Positions 40,384 to 51,393 of a DNA stretch of 64,000 bases are shown piece after piece. How positions within the stretch are numbered: the first letter of the stretch is position 1; each line of letters begins with the position of its first letter. Source of the DNA: Pachysolen tannophilus NRRL Y-2460 (taxonomy: Eukaryota > Ascomycota > Pichiomycetes > Alaninales > Pachysolenaceae); contig KV454012.1 of assembly GCA_001661245.1 (NCBI GenBank), positions 826,848 to 890,847 on the forward strand, read 5' to 3'. A program made the translations under genes and the position numbers. The notes below the pieces were generated by a model. The model did not search any database. It saw only the letters and a list, made by a program, of their open reading frames with translations, and had not been told where the DNA came from.

Positions 40384-43300
40384 ATGTGGCTAGATGTGCA
40401 GTCCATGACCTGGGACAAGTTGTCCTTGGATTTGGAAAAGCTAATGGCGAATTCTTTGTTGAGTGTGAGAATTCCCACATTGAAAAAATTAAAGTCATTC
40501 ATTTCACAAGGTTATATTAAACAAGATTCTGATTTAAATGAGATTTCAATTCAATTATTGAAAACTTTTTATTATTATCAAGATCAAGCTTCAAGGCGCT
40601 TGGTAATTGAGATCTTTGATCTGATCTTGGATAAAAATTTCAAATTTTTGGTTGAATATATACAATTTATTTCAAGACTTGTACTAGAAAATAAATCATT
40701 GGCGGTTAAAGATTATTTAACTTTATTAGAATGGTGTAATCATTTTTTAATTGCTTTAAATTCAACAGAAAAATTTTTTTTAATACAAAAAATAGATTCT
40801 GATTTTTTTTCAAAATTGGTTCATTCTCAAACTTTTTTACTTGATTCATGTCTACAATATGGTATTGGTTTAGAAAATGTGGTAACAGATTCTAAGAAGC
40901 CACCATATCAAATACCTACAACAAATACAACAACAACAACAACGACAACACTGGGGAATTTTAATTCACCAAAATTACATAGAAAACGTGTTTATGAAAG
41001 TGCATTGTCTCAAACAAAACTTGCAATTGCCAAATTTTTGAATTCAAATTCAACTTCATCATCTACTACTTTACTTGAACAATATTTAGAAAATATCTTG
41101 ACACAAAGTGGAACATCTAATACTTCCATATTAACTATGATTGGAATACTTTCATCAGCTATTGTTGATTTGATTCCTCAAAATCCAAGATTATATGATA
41201 CCTTCTCTTCGGAGCTGATTGTTGATAAAGTGGTTACTTTTTTTTGTCAAAAGATCTTAATGGATAAGATTCCACCACAACAATATAGTCTTGTTGCATT
41301 CCAAGATTTTACTGGATTTTTCATAAATCAAGAAATTTTTGGCATCAAAATTTTACCATCTTTAGAAAAATCAATTTTAAGATCACCAGAATTATCATTA
41401 GGACATATAACTAAAAATTTTTTTGATTCATTACCACCAATAATTGACCTTTCACAGTATTTGGACAATGGTAAATTACTTTCACAGTTGCTTTCTTCAT
41501 TTAAATCTTCAAGTGAATTGATAAGGCGTGGAGCATTGACAACCATGGAATCAATATTAACAAAACATTGTAACGAAGCAACACCTGAAATTTTAATAAA
41601 AATATCCGATCAAGTTTTCAATTCATTAAAATCAGTTACTTCCAATGATCAGAGACAACTTTTTGCCAAGACATTAGAATTTATTAATTCTAAAGATGAA
41701 AAAGTAACATTAAGAATATTAAATGGATTGGTATCATTTGTCACAAAAGATCAAAATGAGACATCTTTAAGGAAATATGTGGATACTTTTATTCATAAAT
41801 ATTATATTTGCTTGTATAATGAATGGCTGACAAAAGGTTCAACTATAGATATCGATTTCCTCAAGGTTATCAAAAATGGTTTATCTGATAAAAAATGGAA
41901 TTTTAGAAAAGCTTGGTTTATTGCCATTGCCTACTTCTTATTGAATTTTGATTCAGATCAATTTAATTCAAAATTTGTTGAGTTTTTTGAATCTATTTTC
42001 CCATTATTGCTGAAAACTTTGGACGAAATCATAACAGCACCAATTGCGACAACATTGGCCAATAAGAGTATCGAATGTGCATATGTAGTTGTGTTTTTAT
42101 CTAATTTTGTTCAAAATTGGCCTAATAATTCAGAATTGAAGAAGATCATTGAAAATGAGCAAATCTTTGCTAAACTGTTAAAGAATTCAGACGACACAAA
42201 GCCATCTATTATTCTTAATCATCGTATATATTCTAAATTGACCACTTTAGAAGAACAGACATGGTTTTTGAGAGCCATCTACTCTCTATTGAGTAATGTG
42301 AAAGAAAATCAATTGGATTACGGAAATTCTTGGTTATACTTGACTTTATCTCAAAAGATTCCAAATCCTTTACGTAGAGAGGCGATCAAGTATTTGGAAG
42401 AATGTTATTTGACAAGGCAAGAATTGTTTGGTGATTTGATGATCACTTCATTAACTACCAAGTTGAATACTGAAATTGAAGAAGGAGAGGATGACTTAAA
42501 CTTAATTCCTCGTCATATTCCAAGTGTTTTATCAGGTATCACTCAATCAGCTCTAACGGATAAGAAAATCTTATCAAAACACGTATCTGACTTGTTACTA
42601 CTTGCCCACCACGAAAAAATTCCTATTAAAAATGGTTGGGTTGGCCTAGCACTCAGATCAAGGCTAGATCCGGGTGAAATTGTTGACAATTATACTGATA
42701 AAATAATTTCAAATCTTTGCAACGTATTGCTTGATGAAAATTTTTCTAAACTGTTCCATAAAGCAGCAGCTGAAGCCATTACTACAGTTGTATTCATCTT
42801 ACCAAATAAAGTTTCACCAATATTGAAAAATATCATTTCTGATGATTTAAAGACTTCGCGTGTTGAAAATTATATTGATGAAACAAACTTGAAAATTTGG
42901 AAAGCTAAGGATGGTGAATTGGTGGTAGATGTTTTAAGCAAAGCAACTTCAAAACCTAAATATGCAGATAAAAATTCAAAAGATTATGAAACAAGAAAAT
43001 GGGAAGAAAGTATTAGGAATGAAATTGCAAATAAGAAAAATCTCCTGAACTCTAATGGAAGTATTAAAAAAAAATTATCAAAAGAAGAGCAAATTTTAGT
43101 CAATGAACAATTGTTGAAAGAATATGAAATTAGATCCAAAATCCAAGAAAACTACATCCATCTTAGACGTGGGATTGAAATTTGTAGAAGTTTGGCTTCT
43201 ATCAATGTTGACAGCGGTTCTCAGCACTGGTTTCCAATTGCTGTTAGCAGTCTTTTAACTATTTCGCAAAAACCTCAGACATCACTATTATTGGGGAGCT

Positions 43301-46300
43301 CTGTTAATGATGCATTTTTAGCATTATCTAACGTTATATCTCCAAGATTAGGATTAAATAAATTATTCCTAGGCTTAGCAACTTTGCGTATTAATGGCGT
43401 AACTAATTTGCAAGAATATTATTTGGAAGAACCATTGTTAGACTTAATTTCAAGGGTTTTATATAGAGTTAAGTTTTTGTCCGATCAGCGTCCATTAGAT
43501 TCAATGTCTTTGATTTACATTTTACCCTTGTTAATTCGGGTCTTGGAAATAGGTAAAGAGATTTCTATTAAAAACTCACAAAAGCAAATAACTAAAGCGG
43601 AGTTTGTTGAGGAAGAGAAAGAGGAAGAACAATTATACTTGTCTTTAGAAATTATATCTACACATAATGAAGTTTTCCAAGATGAATCGATTCCTCGTAA
43701 AGCCATATTAGACGTGCTATTATCCCTAATGGCATTGGCTTCGAAAGCCAAAATTGCAAAAGAATGTTTCAAATCCATATGTCAAGTTATATCCATTAAC
43801 CCATCAAAGTCAGATTTATCAATTATTATTGATGGTTGTATTAATCATGATCTGTTTGTGAGAAATTCCGTGTTGGAGGTTCTTGATACCGAATTCGACT
43901 TGTCTGCAGAAATGACTTATTCTAATGAATTATGGATTGCGTGCCACGATAATAACGAAAACAATGCTTCAATTGCATTGACAATTTGGAAAGAAAGCAA
44001 TTTCAAATTGGATGAAACTTCAACTACCCAGCTAATTCAATATTTAGGCAGTAAAGATAGCGGCTTACGTTTGTCTGTTGCGAAAGCAATTTCCGAAGCA
44101 ACAAAATTGATAGGCACTGTTTTTGACAAGACTTTAGATGCATTGTTAGAATACTACAGATTTTATGAAAAACCAGAACCTCCAAAGCTTGATGAATTTG
44201 GTTTAGTTATCCAGTCATCAATTTCAGATCAAAAAGATCGTTGGGAAGAACGTAGTGGTGTTGCATTATCGTTGAAGTTCCTTTCCCCTCTCTTTAAAGA
44301 CACTTCTTCTGTGGTAAAAGTATTTGAGTTTCTTATAGTTGAAAAAGCCCTCGGCGATAAAGAACCTATCGTACGTCAAGAATTACAAGAGGCTGGTATT
44401 GAAGTTATCAACTTAAACGGTTTCAAAAATATTGAGTCTTTGGTTCCTATTTTTGAAGCATGTCTCAGTGAAAAGGACGTAGGTAGTAAGGTGCAGGATA
44501 ATATTAGAGAAAGTGTCATCATTCTTTACGGTGCATTAGCACGTCATTTGGATTCCTCTGATCCTAGACTAACTAAAATTATCGATCGTTTAATTAAAAC
44601 TCTCGATACGCCATCTGAAGATGTTCAGTTTGCTGTTTCAGAATGCATCTCGCCATTGGTTGAACTGATTGAGTCGAAGCTAAGTTATTATTTCGAAAGT
44701 CTTTTTAAAAAACTATTTGAAGGAAAAAATTTGGCTCAAAGAAGAGGCGCTGCCTATGGTATCGCTGGTTTAGTGAAAGGTATGGGGATCAAGGCGTTGG
44801 CAAATAATGATATCATTCGTATTCTAGTTGATGCTGCAGAGGATAAAAAAGATCCAAAGAAAAGAGAAGGTGTTTCATTTGCGTTTGAATGTTTATCTCA
44901 AAGTTTAGGAAAATTTTTTGAGCCATATGTCATTGAGATTTTACCTATTATTTTGAAACAACTAGGTGATATGAGCCCTGAAGTTCGAGATGCGACAGAT
45001 TATGCTACAAGAGTTATCATGAAAAACACTACATCTTATGGTGTGAAAAAGTTAATTCCACTTGCCATTGAAAATTTAGATGAAATTGCTTGGAGATCAA
45101 AGAAAGGTTCTGTGGAACTATTGGGTTCTATGGCCTACCTTGACCCAACACAGTTATCTTCATCCTTGTCAACCATTGTTCCTGAAATTGTTGGTGTTTT
45201 AAATGACTCGCATAAGGAAGTACGGAAGGCTGCAGATCAGGCATTGAAACGTTTTGGTGATGTTATTAGGAATCCTGAAATTCAAACTTTAGTCCCAATT
45301 TTAATCAGAGCTATTGGTGATCCTACAAAATACACTGATGAAGCTTTGGATGCATTAATCAAAACTCAATTTGTTCATTACATTGATGGTCCCTCATTAG
45401 CTTTGATTATCCATGTTATTCATCGTGGTATGCATGATAGGTCTGCTTCAACCAAGCGTAAGGCTTGTCAAATTGTTGGTAATATGGCAATTCTCGTTGA
45501 TAGCAAAGATCTCATTCAATACTTACCAAGCTTAATTTCAGAGTTAGAAATTTCTATGGTCGATCCAGTTCCATCTACCAGAGCTACTGCAGCTCGTGCA
45601 CTTGGTTCCTTGGTCGAAAAGTTAGGTGAAGAGCAATTTCCCGATCTTATTCCACGTCTTCTATCAACTTTGCAAGATGAAGATAAATCTGGAGATCGTC
45701 TTGGTTCTGCTCAGGCTCTTTCTGAAGTTATTAGTGGCCTTGGGGTTAGCAAATTGGAGGAAATGTTACCAACCATTATATCTGGAGCATCAAGTACTCG
45801 TGCTTATGTACGGGCCGGTTTTATGCCTTTGTTACTTTTTCTCCCAGTTTGTTTTGGCAGCCAGTTTTCGCCGTATTTGAGTAAGGTTATTCCTGTCATT
45901 CTTGCTGGTTTAGCTGATACGGATGTTGATATTCGTGAGACTTCCCTTAAATCTGCTAGATTGATAGTCAAGAATTACGCAAGAAAAGCTGTTGATTTGT
46001 TATTACCGGAATTAGAAAATGGTCTTTCTGATACAAGTTACCGTATTCGTCTCTCGTCGGTTGAGCTTACAGGTGACTTGTTGTTCCAAGTCACAGGTAT
46101 CAGTGGAAGAAACGAGTTGTCAGAGAACCAACCAGATGCATCTGGTGAGGTCAACAATAATCTCCTTGACGTTCTTGGAAGAGAACGTCGTGACCGTATA
46201 TTGTCCTCTTTATTTGTTTGTCGTCAAGATACTTCTGGATTAGTGCGTAGTGCAACTGTTGATATTTGGAAGGCCCTTGTTGCCAACACACCTCGTACTA

Positions 46301-48729
46301 TTAAGGAAATTTTACCAACTCTTACTGAGATCATTATAAGGCGTCTTGCTTCTTCTGATGAAACCCAACGTAATATCGCAGCTCAAACTTTAGGTGAACT
46401 AGTTCGTCGTGTGGGCGGCAACGCGTTGTCGGAATTGTTACCTACATTAGAAGATCAGTTAGTTTCGAGTGATGTTGATGCTAAGCAAGGTATCTGTATT
46501 GCCATTCATGAACTTATCGAATCATCTTCGGAAGAAACAATTAGAGAATATCAGGATATCTTTATTAGAATTGTACGCTCTGCCCTTGTCGATTCCAATG
46601 AAAGTGTTAGAGAAGCTGCAGCTTTGGCGTTCGATGTTTTGCAAGACTCTATTGGTAACACTGCAGTTGATGAAATTATCCCAAATTTGCTCAATATGTT
46701 AAATTCAGCGGAATCGGATAATGCTTTGTCTGCATTACAAGAAATTATGTCCAAGAAATCGGATGTTATTTTCCCAATTCTTATACCTTCTTTGTTGTCT
46801 CCACCAATCGATGCTTTTAAGGCAGGTGCTCTTAGTTCTTTGGCAGAAGTTGCTGGTTCAGCATTATATAAACGTTTATCATCAATAATCAATGCATTAG
46901 TTGGAAGGCTTATAGATTCCGATGAAAATGATAAAGAATCTGCTGATATTAAGGCGTCCTTCGATAAAATTTTGCTTTCAGTTGATTCAGAGGAAGGGCT
47001 CCATCCTTTGTTAATTCAAATCTTATCTTTAATAAAGAATGAAGATTTGCGAAAGCGTGCTGTTATGTTTGAAAGATTGGGTCCATTCTTTTCCGAAACT
47101 ACTGTTGATTACTCAATCTATACTCTGGATATTGTCAGTCAATGTATAATGACATTAGACGATACCAATCCCAACGTTGTGATGTCCTGTTGGACAGCAT
47201 TATCTGAACTTCTTAAAAAACAAAGTAAAGAATCTTTAGAAAAATTGGTTAGACCTGCATATGAATCGTTGCTGATGACAGGATCCCCTGGTAAGAACTT
47301 AGCAGGATTTTCGTTACCAAAGGGTCCAAATTGTGTATTACCAATTTTCTTGCATGGTTTAATGTACGGAAATTCTGACCAACGTGAAGTTTCGGCTATG
47401 GCTATTGCTGATATTGTGGAAAAGACTCCAGCTGAAAATTTAAAACCATTTGTTACTGTTATGGTTGGTCCATTGATTCGTGTCATTGGTGAAAGATTTT
47501 CGAGTGATATCAAAGCAGCAATATTATATGCTTTAAATATGCTTTTCTCAAAAATTCCGCAATTTCTACGTCCTTTCATTCCACAATTGCAAAGAACATT
47601 TGTTAAATCGTTATCTGATCCTAGCCATGATCTTTTACGTTCTCGGGCTGCTAAAGCTTTAGGTACTTTGATTGAATACCAGCCTAGAGTTGATCCTTTG
47701 GTAACTGAATTGGTTGGAGGTGCTAAACAGGCTGCCGAAGATGGAGTAAAAACTGCCATGTTAAAGGCCTTATTAGAGGTTGTTAATAAAGCGGGTTCAA
47801 AAATGAGTGAAAATTCTAAAAACAGTGTTATGAATTTGGTCAAGGACGATATTTCAGAAGCTAGCGATAATATGGCTGTTGCATATGCGAGATTAGTTGG
47901 TTCTTTATCAAAAATTTTAACACATGATGAAGCTACTAAAGTTTTGAAAGAGAAAGTCTTGGATGCATCATTAAGTGATGATTCCGGTAAATTTGCTATT
48001 TTAACCTTAAATGCCTTTTTAAAGGACTCACCTTCACATATTTTCGAAACAAATTTAGTTGAACAAATCGGCTTTTTCATCAAGACTGCATGTCTCGATG
48101 AAGCTGGTTATATCAGCGACAATGCAGTTGTTGCTGCTGCTAAGTTTTTATTGCTATACGGAGAAACAAAATCTCCTGATTCTATCGAAACAAAAGGAGC
48201 GCTACCTTTTACAATTCCAGATGATGTTGTAAGGCAAATTGTTGAAGCTTTGTCAATTACCCTGTGTAAACCAGTATCAAACTCATTGGATACCAGAAGA
48301 TTGTCATTAGTTGTTATAAGAACTTTAGCCAGATTCAAATATGAAGATATCATCAAACCAAATATTACCAATTTGGCATTGTCTGTCTTTACATGTGTTA
48401 GAGACATTATCATTCCAATTAAATTAGCTGCTGAAAAAGCATATCTTGCAATTTTCAATATGGTTGAAGACGAAAAATCAGATTTTTTCAACTCATGGTT
48501 CTCGGAATTATCTTCATCAGTAAATGGTTCCACGGTAACTAGTATCACTGGTCAAGTAATACAACTAAGGTCAATTGGGGATTACACGAAAAGAGTTTCT
48601 TCTAGATTAGCTGCTGTTGAAAGGGAAAGAATTTCTGCCGGTGGTGACATTGAAACTATGTTTAGTGATAGGTTTGAGGATGAAAAGGAGATTTGGGCTG
48701 TTGGTGGTGTTGAATTAACTGCAAAATAA
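40384..48729 (+). CDS. GCN1: Gcn1, ribosome-binding activator of Gcn2
   Basis: Giant HEAT-repeat protein that sits on stalled or collided ribosomes with Gcn20 and passes the uncharged-tRNA signal to the eIF2-alpha kinase Gcn2. 2781 residues from ATG 40384 (2774 from ATG 40405, MTWDKLSLDL, which aligns better with the S. cerevisiae start); family length about 2670. The region around residues 1350-1900 is nearly invariant: GAAYGIAGLVKG, AAEDKKDPKKRE, FEPYVIEILP, SLSTIVPEIVGVLND then SHKEVRKAAD, IDGPSLALIIHVIHRGMHD, MLPTIISGASS, LLLFLPVCFGSQFSPY. The family C-terminus SDRFEDEKEIWAVGGVEL is intact. An in-frame TTG at 40363 is not used as a start. No frame problem in 8.3 kb. Confidence 0.98.
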   Translation: MWLDVQSMTWDKLSLDLEKLMANSLLSVRIPTLKKLKSFISQGYIKQDSDLNEISIQLLKTFYYYQDQASRRLVIEIFDLILDKNFKFLVEYIQFISRLVLENKSLAVKDYLTLLEWCNHFLIALNSTEKFFLIQKIDSDFFSKLVHSQTFLLDSCLQYGIGLENVVTDSKKPPYQIPTTNTTTTTTTTLGNFNSPKLHRKRVYESALSQTKLAIAKFLNSNSTSSSTTLLEQYLENILTQSGTSNTSILTMIGILSSAIVDLIPQNPRLYDTFSSELIVDKVVTFFCQKILMDKIPPQQYSLVAFQDFTGFFINQEIFGIKILPSLEKSILRSPELSLGHITKNFFDSLPPIIDLSQYLDNGKLLSQLLSSFKSSSELIRRGALTTMESILTKHCNEATPEILIKISDQVFNSLKSVTSNDQRQLFAKTLEFINSKDEKVTLRILNGLVSFVTKDQNETSLRKYVDTFIHKYYICLYNEWLTKGSTIDIDFLKVIKNGLSDKKWNFRKAWFIAIAYFLLNFDSDQFNSKFVEFFESIFPLLLKTLDEIITAPIATTLANKSIECAYVVVFLSNFVQNWPNNSELKKIIENEQIFAKLLKNSDDTKPSIILNHRIYSKLTTLEEQTWFLRAIYSLLSNVKENQLDYGNSWLYLTLSQKIPNPLRREAIKYLEECYLTRQELFGDLMITSLTTKLNTEIEEGEDDLNLIPRHIPSVLSGITQSALTDKKILSKHVSDLLLLAHHEKIPIKNGWVGLALRSRLDPGEIVDNYTDKIISNLCNVLLDENFSKLFHKAAAEAITTVVFILPNKVSPILKNIISDDLKTSRVENYIDETNLKIWKAKDGELVVDVLSKATSKPKYADKNSKDYETRKWEESIRNEIANKKNLLNSNGSIKKKLSKEEQILVNEQLLKEYEIRSKIQENYIHLRRGIEICRSLASINVDSGSQHWFPIAVSSLLTISQKPQTSLLLGSSVNDAFLALSNVISPRLGLNKLFLGLATLRINGVTNLQEYYLEEPLLDLISRVLYRVKFLSDQRPLDSMSLIYILPLLIRVLEIGKEISIKNSQKQITKAEFVEEEKEEEQLYLSLEIISTHNEVFQDESIPRKAILDVLLSLMALASKAKIAKECFKSICQVISINPSKSDLSIIIDGCINHDLFVRNSVLEVLDTEFDLSAEMTYSNELWIACHDNNENNASIALTIWKESNFKLDETSTTQLIQYLGSKDSGLRLSVAKAISEATKLIGTVFDKTLDALLEYYRFYEKPEPPKLDEFGLVIQSSISDQKDRWEERSGVALSLKFLSPLFKDTSSVVKVFEFLIVEKALGDKEPIVRQELQEAGIEVINLNGFKNIESLVPIFEACLSEKDVGSKVQDNIRESVIILYGALARHLDSSDPRLTKIIDRLIKTLDTPSEDVQFAVSECISPLVELIESKLSYYFESLFKKLFEGKNLAQRRGAAYGIAGLVKGMGIKALANNDIIRILVDAAEDKKDPKKREGVSFAFECLSQSLGKFFEPYVIEILPIILKQLGDMSPEVRDATDYATRVIMKNTTSYGVKKLIPLAIENLDEIAWRSKKGSVELLGSMAYLDPTQLSSSLSTIVPEIVGVLNDSHKEVRKAADQALKRFGDVIRNPEIQTLVPILIRAIGDPTKYTDEALDALIKTQFVHYIDGPSLALIIHVIHRGMHDRSASTKRKACQIVGNMAILVDSKDLIQYLPSLISELEISMVDPVPSTRATAARALGSLVEKLGEEQFPDLIPRLLSTLQDEDKSGDRLGSAQALSEVISGLGVSKLEEMLPTIISGASSTRAYVRAGFMPLLLFLPVCFGSQFSPYLSKVIPVILAGLADTDVDIRETSLKSARLIVKNYARKAVDLLLPELENGLSDTSYRIRLSSVELTGDLLFQVTGISGRNELSENQPDASGEVNNNLLDVLGRERRDRILSSLFVCRQDTSGLVRSATVDIWKALVANTPRTIKEILPTLTEIIIRRLASSDETQRNIAAQTLGELVRRVGGNALSELLPTLEDQLVSSDVDAKQGICIAIHELIESSSEETIREYQDIFIRIVRSALVDSNESVREAAALAFDVLQDSIGNTAVDEIIPNLLNMLNSAESDNALSALQEIMSKKSDVIFPILIPSLLSPPIDAFKAGALSSLAEVAGSALYKRLSSIINALVGRLIDSDENDKESADIKASFDKILLSVDSEEGLHPLLIQILSLIKNEDLRKRAVMFERLGPFFSETTVDYSIYTLDIVSQCIMTLDDTNPNVVMSCWTALSELLKKQSKESLEKLVRPAYESLLMTGSPGKNLAGFSLPKGPNCVLPIFLHGLMYGNSDQREVSAMAIADIVEKTPAENLKPFVTVMVGPLIRVIGERFSSDIKAAILYALNMLFSKIPQFLRPFIPQLQRTFVKSLSDPSHDLLRSRAAKALGTLIEYQPRVDPLVTELVGGAKQAAEDGVKTAMLKALLEVVNKAGSKMSENSKNSVMNLVKDDISEASDNMAVAYARLVGSLSKILTHDEATKVLKEKVLDASLSDDSGKFAILTLNAFLKDSPSHIFETNLVEQIGFFIKTACLDEAGYISDNAVVAAAKFLLLYGETKSPDSIETKGALPFTIPDDVVRQIVEALSITLCKPVSNSLDTRRLSLVVIRTLARFKYEDIIKPNITNLALSVFTCVRDIIIPIKLAAEKAYLAIFNMVEDEKSDFFNSWFSELSSSVNGSTVTSITGQVIQLRSIGDYTKRVSSRLAAVERERISAGGDIETMFSDRFEDEKEIWAVGGVELTAK

Positions 48730-49354
48730 CGGACTAAAGATAGTATTTCATTAATTATAATTAATTACAATTTTTTTTTTTTTTTTTTTTTTGTTAAAAA
48801 AAAAAAAAAAAAAAAATTAAAAACGTTTTGTATTTTTCTGTTTAATTTATTCAGCTATTTAATCATTATATATTAGAAAAACAATAATGTATTAATATTA
48901 TCAATTTGTACGATGTATTGAACGATTCTCAACAGGTAAAAATTAAATATTTTTTGTTGCATCATGCAATGCTAGTTAGAATATAAGCAGAAGCATACAT
49001 TAAACTGCATTTAGCAGACTCACTTAAGATTAAAAACTGTCTTAGATATTAGAGAATTCAACTAAAGCTAGTACCTAAACAATTAATTGACTACAGTAGT
49101 TAGTTATACAGATCAAATAAAAACATAATTTGTAAAAGAACAAAACAAAATAGGAAAATAAAGAACAGAAAAACTTAGGAAAACACATTATTATAATAAA
49201 AATACAGTATAGAAATTTTTTCTTGATAATTTTTTTTTTGTTTTTTTTTTTTTTTTTTTCTTTTTTCATAAAGTATAAAAGAGTCGAAATACAAAAAATA
49301 AGTTAAAGGAAATTATTTCCAAGGGCAACGGCGCAAGAGTATTGTATAAAAAAT
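48730..49354. other. Convergent intergenic: GCN1 and APSES-gene 3' ends
   Basis: Poly-T/poly-A runs (48770-48822, 49230-49266) and AT-rich DNA. Some less biased sequence at 48900-49080 has no coding frame. No feature is recognised. Confidence 0.6.
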
Positions 49355-50632
49355 CTATTTTGGTTCTTCGCTATGTTTCTCATGTTCAGCTTGCGTATCC
49401 CGTGAATGTGATTGAGAATGTTGAGCAGAAGATTGTTGAGGTTGAAAATGCATGTAATAATTATAATATTGCTGGACATATTCTTGAGTTTGAGGTGGTA
49501 ATGATTGATATTGAGAATATGGCAGTTGTTGTGGTGGTGGTGGTTGTGGTTGTGGTTGAGTATTACTATAAGGGTTATATGGAGGTTGCTGATATTGTTG
49601 TTGTGAATTGTAAGCGTTAAAATAAGGATATTGCTGTTGAACTTGTTGATAGTATTGGTAAGGATATTGTTGTGGTTGAGCTGGATGAGGTTGTGGAGTT
49701 AATGCTGCTGAGCCTTCTGGTGCTCCACTTGCAGCTTGGTCTTCTTCCCTCTTTTTTTTCGTTATTCTTTTTCTTCTTTGTTTTGGTTGTGGTTGAGTAA
49801 CTATAATATCTTCATTAGCAGTTGTAGTTTGAGCCAAATTTGCTTGATAAAAAGATTTAATATCTTTAACAAATAATGGGTAAAGTTCATCTAAAATATG
49901 TTCATTTGTAGCCAATTCTAGAGCTCTTTCAAATGGGATCCAAACACCTTTTAAATTCATTGCACCAATTTTTACCGCATATCTAACTTTTTCACCTTTT
50001 AATATACCATCTCTTCTACCTCTAGTCATACCAACTACATTTAACAATTTTGTACCATTAATATAATTTGAATCTTCTCTTCTTGAAACAGGAATACCTC
50101 TAGCTTCAACTTGATAACATATTGTATTTTGATCTTCCCAATAAGTGGTTGAAAATCTTGGTTTTACATGCGACAAAGGAGAAATTTTCAAATCTTGTTC
50201 TTGAGGTGGTGGAAATTGACCTTGAGAAATAACCGATTGATGATGTTGTTGATTGAAAGCGCCCTTATTTTTGTCGCCGCTACCATCTGAGCCCACTATA
50301 GGTAAAGTATTTGTAGTTGTTGTTGGCTCTATTTTTGATTGAGGCAGTTGTTGATAATAAGGATAACCTTGACTATTCCCATATGGATAATACATTGGCT
50401 GTTGCTGTTGTTGTTGAGGTTGTTGTTGCTGCTGCTGCGATTGAGCTTGAGCTTGTGATTGAACTTGTGATTGTGATTGTGGTTGAGCTTGTGATTGTGG
50501 TTGTTGTGCTTGTGCTTGTTGGGTACCATAATTATATGGATAATACTGTTGTTGCTGTTGATGATGATGATGGTCTCCTGCATCTGAAGCGATGCCGCTG
50601 CCACTTTCTTTCTCTTTTGGGGCTTTCGACAT
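49355..50632 (-). CDS. APSES-domain transcription factor, Efg1/Sok2/Phd1-like
   Basis: bHLH-like APSES regulator of filamentous growth and cell differentiation, downstream of cAMP-PKA in yeasts. The APSES domain occupies about residues 155-260: [39 protein letters not shown] and [20 protein letters not shown], then [12 protein letters not shown] and LYPLFVKDI. It is near-identical to the Efg1/Phd1/Sok2 class. A basic [15 protein letters not shown] follows. The flanks are Gln/Tyr/Pro-rich (low complexity), as in Efg1. 425 residues. A promoter of at least 750 bp carries three CCAAT boxes. Efg1, Efh1, Sok2 and Phd1 cannot be separated from sequence alone. The start ATG at 50632 is the only one upstream of the domain in a plausible context. 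Confidence 0.92.
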   Translation of the reverse strand: MSKAPKEKESGSGIASDAGDHHHHQQQQQYYPYNYGTQQAQAQQPQSQAQPQSQSQVQSQAQAQSQQQQQQPQQQQQQPMYYPYGNSQGYPYYQQLPQSKIEPTTTTNTLPIVGSDGSGDKNKGAFNQQHHQSVISQGQFPPPQEQDLKISPLSHVKPRFSTTYWEDQNTICYQVEARGIPVSRREDSNYINGTKLLNVVGMTRGRRDGILKGEKVRYAVKIGAMNLKGVWIPFERALELATNEHILDELYPLFVKDIKSFYQANLAQTTTANEDIIVTQPQPKQRRKRITKKKREEDQAASGAPEGSAALTPQPHPAQPQQYPYQYYQQVQQQYPYFNAYNSQQQYQQPPYNPYSNTQPQPQPPPPQQLPYSQYQSLPPQTQEYVQQYYNYYMHFQPQQSSAQHSQSHSRDTQAEHEKHSEEPK

Positions 50633-51393
50633 CTTGCTTAATCTGTATGTAGTTCTTTTTTTTTTTTTTTTTTAGATTTTAAAATTTTTTTTTGGCTAAT
50701 TTCTTTCTATTTAACTACTTCTTCTTCCTTCTAACCTCAATTAACCTTTCACACACTCTATTGACCGATTAAATAAGTCTTTATATCTATAAAAAATTCA
50801 AAGATATTATACCAATAAATTGGTTCTAATTAAAAAATAAATCTCTTATTAAAAGAAAACCTTTCTTGTTTATTATTATTTATTTAGAGAACAAGGAACA
50901 TTTTCTTTTAAACGTCAAAACAGGAAAAATTTTAGTATTTCCTAAAACGGAAATTGGTGGCTTTTTTTTTTTCTTGGTGAGGTTTGGTGTGTTTGTGCAC
51001 TACTTTGTTGTTTTTTTTTGTGTTTTTTTTTGAAATTTTGAGGCTTGAGAAAACTATGGCGGAACCAACTGGGCGGAACCGATTGGGTAAACCGATTGGG
51101 TAAGCCGATTGGACGGGCGGTGAATACTAGAAGTTACCGCAGATGGTTACCAAAGATGGTGCTGTAGCAGAATTCTTCTCAAGTTTTATCTATCAATCCA
51201 TGTGGCATTTTCATTAAAAGTATATATATATTACTTGTATTAGTTGCTATACACACTAAACCCCCCTGTATCTTCCCCTTATAGTATTGAATAAAATTAA
51301 ATTAAAATTATGTCTTTTTTTTTTTTTTTTTTATATATATTTTTGTATTTTGTTTTCAGTCTTTGAAAATAAGTCTGTTAAAATATTTGATAT
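50633..51393. promoter_or_regulatory. Intergenic: promoter of the APSES gene, MDS3 3' end
   Basis: Contains the repeated GATTGG block at 51081-51112 embedded in GC-richer DNA (51055-51135), pyrimidine tracts near 50700-50750 and poly-T. No gene is supported. Confidence 0.55.
51081..51112. promoter_or_regulatory. Three CCAAT boxes at 13-bp spacing
   Basis: CGATTGG (reverse CCAATCG) at 51081-51086, 51094-51099 and 51107-51112, in units of CCGATTGGGTAA(A/G). CCAAT is the Hap2/3/5 site. They lie about 450-480 bp upstream of the APSES gene. Confidence 0.55.

Noticed and set aside
47139-48083. 314-codon antisense frame inside GCN1
   Set aside because: Long frames antisense to a very large conserved gene are expected by chance; the sense frame is fully explained by Gcn1.
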